Shown: positions 58,889 to 64,000 of the stretch, piece after piece
Position numbering within the stretch: the stretch's first letter is position 1
Layout of the letters: every line of letters begins with the position of its first letter
DNA from: Eutypa lata
Lineage: Eukaryota; Ascomycota; Sordariomycetes; Xylariales; Diatrypaceae
Direction of reading: 5' to 3'
NCBI GenBank assembly: GCA_022661535.1
Contig: JAKULF010000007.1
Span: forward strand, 3,596,001-3,660,000
Length of the DNA stretch: 64,000 nucleotides
Position numbers and translations under genes: made by a program
The notes under the pieces: generated by a model
Databases searched by the model: none
Seen by the model: only the letters and a program-made list of their open reading frames with translations
Told to the model about the DNA's origin: nothing

Positions 58889-59659
58889 CTAAGAATGAAA
58901 GTCCTCTGCGGGAACTAGGGTCGCGCGATGGTTTACAAATGCTTTTACACGACTCTCTCTACTGGAGCTTTCTGCTTGGTTTTTAATTCTCCATAGGTCC
59001 TCACTGATGGTCGTGTGAACCTTATCACATTGCTGTGTGATCTCTTTGACTCTGTAGTATGCCTGGGCATAGAGGCAGCACCCACCAAGTGTGAGGAATA
59101 GGGCCAGGACGAGTCCTAAGCTCTCGTTCCGAAGGATAATTAAACCCTGATTTTGATCTTGTCCTTGGCGTCCCCACTGTTCCCAACCGTCCCAAGTCGT
59201 GTCCACTCCTTCTTGTCCAGGTTGTTGACTCCACCCCTGGGCTAGATCATCGTCCCCGTTAGTCCTCCTCTCCGGGGAACCATGATGTCCACCACCGTCC
59301 CAACCGACACCATACTCGTCATAGGCCTTCCGCTTCAGGGGATCCGATAATATCGCATTCGCCAGAACCAGAAGGCGATAACGCTCCACCCTGGTGGCCT
59401 TCGATACCCCGTGGTATGTTGCATGCTGCCACCGATCGGGGTGGTACACTCTGACTAACTCATGAAAGCGCCTCTTGTTGTACGGCTCAGTTCGAGCTTG
59501 CTCTAATATATTGTAGGGGGTGCATTCAGAACAACGGGGCCACTGAATAAGCCGAAAGTCCGGGGACTGACTATTAGTGCGTCTCGATCGTTTTTCATGG
59601 ACGGTGGCATAGCCCCTAACAGTGAGACGAGCCTTCACTGGTAATCTTGCATAAATCAT
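58889..59659 (-). CDS. J-domain (DnaJ/Hsp40) protein, probably mitochondrial, membrane-anchored
   Basis: Single exon, 256 residues. The N-terminus is basic and free of acidic residues (MIYARLPVKARLTVRGYATV), like a mitochondrial presequence. The J domain spans about residues 46-118: TPYNILEQARTEPYNKRRFH, the HPD motif in LVRVYHPDRWQHA, then YRLLVLANAILSDPLKRKAY, DEYGVGWDGGG. A polar Gln/Gly-rich linker follows, and then one transmembrane helix, LGLVLALFLTLGGCCLYAQA. The HPD motif should stimulate an Hsp70, probably the matrix one. There is no zinc-finger or C-terminal DnaJ domain, so it is a class C J-protein; its specific partner is unknown. Confidence 0.85.
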   Translation of the reverse strand: MIYARLPVKARLTVRGYATVHEKRSRRTNSQSPDFRLIQWPRCSECTPYNILEQARTEPYNKRRFHELVRVYHPDRWQHATYHGVSKATRVERYRLLVLANAILSDPLKRKAYDEYGVGWDGGGHHGSPERRTNGDDDLAQGWSQQPGQEGVDTTWDGWEQWGRQGQDQNQGLIILRNESLGLVLALFLTLGGCCLYAQAYYRVKEITQQCDKVHTTISEDLWRIKNQAESSSRESRVKAFVNHRATLVPAEDFHS

Positions 59660-60646
59660 GGCTGCGTGGCAGTGGAAATTGAGATTGAAATGTCAGCTGA
59701 TAGAGGTTCCTGGTTGGTCCTGGTAACGGATTCAAAGATCGATGAAGTCTTAGAACCTTTTACTTTCCCTCTAATAATACGCAACCCTAATCCCGAGGAT
59801 TTCTTTTATATTCGAAAGTGAATAACTACATACATACCCTTATTTCAGAAGATGCACCCAGGTCTAGTCTTTAGAATCGAGGGTGTTAGTAGTTAGGCTG
59901 CCCCATGTTACAGCTACCCGCCTATGCATATGCAGCCCGGCAGCGGGTTTGAGCTAATTGATCTACGTAGGGTCATCCCGCGCAAATTTGCTCATTCACG
60001 ATCTTCATCTGTCACTTGTGTAACATTCAACATTCATTTGTATGGAGAGCCATGCGCCGAAATGAAGATGGTTCCTGCGGCTGCCCGGATCTTAATGTTG
60101 GGGCATTGCGAAGTATGAAAATGGTGAGCGAATAATCTATCATGATAACAAACTATACACCATCACCGTCAATCAGCTTAATACATATTACAGGGTGATG
60201 GACTTATTAATCATACTCACATGGCTTAAGATGGACCATTCCGTCGCTGACTTTACTTCGGATGCCAAGTCTGCATTTAGACGAGTTGATAATTGTTCTT
60301 GATTTATGAATACAAAACTATAGGTTATAGCAATTTCTATAAGCCTCTGAAGATCGTGCTGGTAAATAAAGCATGACTTAGCATCTACAACATTTAGCAA
60401 GCTCTTATAAGGTGTACGAAACGGAATCAGAGATGATACATAAGATAGTTGGTTGATAATTTAATTATTATTTTTCATGTCGATCTCTGTTGATAGCCCA
60501 CGTGGTATGGATTATAGCTCCGACGAATACATTTTTACTGCAGGAGCGAGTATTTGAGTATGTTTCGGTTTTCTGCGTAGACTGCGGCTTCCTCGCGTGT
60601 ATCTGTCCCAAAGATAGAAGGGCGAAAGCCCTCTAGTTCTTTCTTC
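59660..60646. other. spacer
   Basis: Promoter side of the J-domain gene, then AT-rich sequence. The minus-strand frame 60188-60400 has no family match that I can see. Confidence 0.4.
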
Positions 60647-60649
60647 CAA

Positions 60650-61840
60650 CTCTGCCCCCAAATTCGTCTTGTTTCTGCTATTTCAAGTGACAGTGAAAGA
60701 GGGTGTAGTGTACGGTGGTGGCGAGGACTTAATTGCGGTGAGTATTAGAATGTACAAAGTTACCTCCGAGTTCCATAGATTGCCTGCGGTTACGTCGAGG
60801 TTCTCCCTGCTCAAAGGAGAAGTCTTCCTGACGGCCTGGAGAAACAAGACGGCAACGACTTGTTCAATTTGAACGTTGTCTGCCGAACGGGGTTATGGCA
60901 TAGAAGTATTCATAACCAAACTTCAGAGTATCGGACTCACAGTCCGTCACACGATAGTAACGACGGTATATGCAATCTGAGTTCCTCGAAGGTAGCCCAC
61001 CAGAAGTTCATCTTGTAAGGGCATTCTTGGATATGTACCCTCCACTACCACCCGAGCGAACACCGTCCCTGGTGGCAATAATGAGAACGGTGTTGGGGTA
61101 GTCTTACATTGACTCTTTGTGATTTGTTTGATCGGGTACACTCCACAGCAGCAATCCTAAAATATCTACAACGGGAAACTCAAAGCCCTCAGCGCAGACC
61201 TTTGATGAGATTCGGATAGCCTCTAAAGTCGATCCACCTAGCTCCTGGAACGCGCTCATTGTGGCCAGGCAAAAAGGGCAAATTGTTAACTTCAGCCATT
61301 ATATTTTGGAGCTCGACCCCTGACGTGAGAAGTTCTTGATAAGCTTATTTTAAACCATATTTTCGGTTATCAATCCCAGAGAGTTATAGGGAAAGTGGCG
61401 GCATTCTACGGAGGACTGCATAAGATACCCTTGGCCGAAACTCTCGACATGCTGTACGCGGTGAGGGATACTTACTTTTCCGTTAACGTCCAAGGAGAGT
61501 TGTTCTAATAGTTGAAAAATTGGTATTATGTAGCTCCGAATACGCTGCCCCAGAAGATCTCCAAGTTCGCTTTGCACCCCCGACTACCCAAGTCCTTCCC
61601 CCTGCCTTCGCGAAGATGGCGGCCACGAGAGCATTCTGCTCGCTGACTGATATAGCAACGACACTAAAGTTAAGAATGCCGAAAGGCGAATACGTTTAGA
61701 TGATGATGTTGGAGTGGCTAGGCTCGACCTCCTAACCGTTGGTTCCACTTTGAAGTCAATCATACCCACCACAATAGAACCATCGTCGTGAGCGATAACC
61801 ATATGCCCGTTCCTGTATAGCCGACCCGGTCCAAGCTAGT
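60650..61840 (-). pseudogene. nonribosomal peptide synthetase remnant (A-T-C)
   Basis: Reading down the minus strand, pieces of one NRPS module appear in order. At about 61835-61740 comes the end of an adenylation domain: GRLYRNGHMV (A7-like), then DDGSIVVGMIDFKV (A8-like), then, frameshifted, EVEPSHSNII and NALVAAIFAKAGG. At 61350-61577 come LRSYMIP-like IRSYIIPIFQLLEQLSLDVN and NGKVS (A10). At about 61260-61170 comes a carrier domain, FQELGGSTLEAIRISSKV, where the phosphopantetheine Ser of LGGDS is replaced. At 60947-61110 comes the start of a condensation domain, VVVEGTYPRMPLQDELLVGY. Stops and frameshifts separate them. Product unknown. Confidence 0.65.
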
Positions 61841-64000
61841 TATGAATGAACACATATATAGTCTTATACGGCTCGTCGATGTAGCACTCAGGGAGCTGAT
61901 GCCCATCTAAACAACGCTCAAACTCATGGTTTCGATTACAAATCCATATATATATATATAGCATACCCATTTTCTAACCTTTTAATATTGCCTATGCAGG
62001 TTTCCACGTTCTTATGGAATGTATTAAGCTTTTCTAGAGAGTGTTCGCAAGGTTCAACATTAGGATGAACATGCCATTGGCCCTTGTTCTATTCCACGTC
62101 TCTAGAACATTAAACATGAAATGAAATATATGGGAAGTTAGGTGGGATGGCAAAGCCGTGGTTGAGAGCCACCAAGGAATAAGTGTCGGACGTTACTATT
62201 CCGGCGTTGGCAGCCGGATATCTACGTAGGTAGAGATTTCCGACTTAGATTTCCGACAATTACGTCAAGCCTCCTGAGCCCTGGAGGTGACCCGTACTTC
62301 TTCACAAAAGAAATTGAAAGAATTCAAGCACTGAGTACAGCTCCTTGGAGCTCCCATTCCCACAAAGGTATTGCTAACATCGTAGGGTCTAAAATGGTGA
62401 ATTATTACTTTAATTATATGAGGAATGTGGATTAGGGGATTCTGCACTGCTGAGGTAACTGGGTAGGACTAATGTGAGAAAAAGTGGTAGCATTGCAACC
62501 ACGGAAGCACGTCCGATCTCCTTTATTGAAGAGTTAATAGCTAATTAAGACTGTTACTATCTACCCAGGTGCCTCGGGTACCATACATGACCTAACATAG
62601 ACCTAAACATACCCGACTCTCTTTTGTTGCGGGAGCTCTTCAAAGGGAAGGTAGTGTTGTATTGGCCACGGTGAGGCAATGCCTTGGTGGAACAGAAGCT
62701 CCAGACTGGATGGATGGCTACGTAAGGTTGCAACACATATTCATGGCGAGCTGGTTTGAGCATTTTCTTTTCGGAATATGGCGATATTCCCGCATAAACT
62801 CGTTGGAGCGCATTGTTCATATAACTGGAGTCTTGTGCTTGGCAATGAGCCTTCCCAGTTCATCAAGTTACTATCACGCGGAACAAGTACTGTCAGGCTT
62901 AAGATGTTTGAGCTTCTTGAACCAAACTTCTCTGGGGCAAGCCAGGTCTCGAACGCGTTATGCGTAATTGTATGTGACGACATTAAGCCGAGAACTCTCT
63001 CACTTAGATCGCTTTTGTAGAGCTGCAGGAATGCACATAGAACCGGTGAACTTCTATGTTTGGTTCTTCAAGGAATATCAAACGAATGGTTAGTGAGGCC
63101 ATCATGGAGCCCACTAAGAAATTGCTGGTTTCTCTGTTGCCCCTGTTGGTGGAACGTCTGGCGAGTAGGGTTTTGAGTGATCAAATAAGTAATTACCTAA
63201 GATGTATATTATCCCGAACCTGATATGAGACGATGCTACGGAAAATCTTGCGTACTTTGGTGAAGTACTTACATTGATGAAATACTATGAGTTTCACTGC
63301 CCCCTTTACTCTCCAGTTTTGTGCTGTGACTTTTTGAAGTGTTACCTGCATTAGATTAAGTAGAACTGTTGTTTTTTGTTTTTCTTCGTTTTTCTGGTGT
63401 TACATAACTATTTATATAATACATTAAGCATATTCATGTTGCAAGGTTACATGAATGATGTTAATCTAGGTTCTTGGGTAACCAATTCCCAACCTGCCAA
63501 TTTCGAATGAATATATCACATTATACCGCTATAACGGTACATGTACGATAGAAGTTCAAATGCTATATCCGAAACGAAACAGGCTTGCATATACTAGTTA
63601 TGTATATGTACGATATAAGCTACTAATAGCGGCGGCGGCGCCCCACACATACCCGACCCTCAAGTTGATGATGAGTTAGTTTGAGCAGATTAAAGTGCCT
63701 CTTTTCCTTAATATGGTAAAGATGCCCTGCGTGGGAACCGGGACGGCGGACACCACTAAACTCAATACGGCCTTTGTCTCCACTACCCGAACCCCCTTTG
63801 CACCCCTCGGATGCGACTCTGATATGTAGGCTCGTTGCTTATGCTGCTTCTATGCGCTATATGCGTCTGTTTCTTACGTAGCACTAGGCTCGCTCCCCCT
63901 ACGTACATACGACGGGGGCACAGGCGACGCAGTAAGATCAGCGTAGTGTACATTAGGTAGGTATGTAACCAACAACGGGTGCTGAAAGGTCAGGATTGCA
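61841..64000. other. spacer at the window end, no intact gene
   Basis: The upstream part of the NRPS module would be expected here on the minus strand, but I could not recognise core motifs. Open frames at 62557-63020 overlap on both strands without a match. CTAGGTAG-like and TACGTA repeats continue to the end. Confidence 0.4.

Overview
The window looks like a chromosomal segment of a filamentous ascomycete (Pezizomycotina, most likely Sordariomycetes). Genes are split by short introns with GT..AG ends and fungal branch points (TACTAAC or CTAAC just before the acceptor). There is a solitary 5S rRNA gene, as in fungi with dispersed 5S copies. The gene content is typical of moulds: SAT4-type rhodopsin, a HET-protein relic, an Atf1 bZIP factor, and relics of NRPS, P450 and GMC genes. 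All assignments are by recognition of the translated sequence; no search was run.

Layout. 1-8.4 kb: an unrecognised exon cut by the window edge, then class III alcohol dehydrogenase (-) diverging from a Nup85-type nucleoporin (+), then a 5S rRNA gene. 8.6-16 kb: an accessory patch with decayed DUF4267 and GMC-oxidoreductase genes, an intact secreted beta-propeller protein (+), an intact PRISE-type reductase (-), and a broken aminoglycoside-phosphotransferase-like gene. 16.8-20.4 kb: MBF1 (+) converging on Cdt1 (-). 20.4-38.2 kb: about 18 kb almost without genes, holding one intact SAT4-type rhodopsin gene in six exons and a cytochrome P450 relic. 38.2-50 kb: a conserved block with ATF1 bZIP (+), kinetochore DSN1/MIS13 (+), SDHAF2/SDH5 (-), p24 cargo receptor ERV25 (-) and U1-C/YHC1 (+). 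50-64 kb: a second accessory stretch with a DUF1993 protein, two multi-exon membrane proteins, a HET-protein fragment, a mitochondrial-looking J-domain protein, and an NRPS relic (A-T-C order) on the minus strand.

The housekeeping genes cover formaldehyde detoxification, nuclear pore, replication licensing, transcription co-activation, stress signalling, kinetochore, complex II assembly, COPII cargo transport and splicing. They share no pathway. The accessory stretches look like decaying secondary-metabolism and self-recognition genes between conserved blocks. I found no convincing intact novel system. The best leads are an 85-codon in-frame extension behind the U1-C stop codon, a stop-free 111-nt intron in DSN1, a five-unit CAGAT repeat across the ERV25 stop codon, and two compact multi-exon membrane-protein genes whose function I cannot name.
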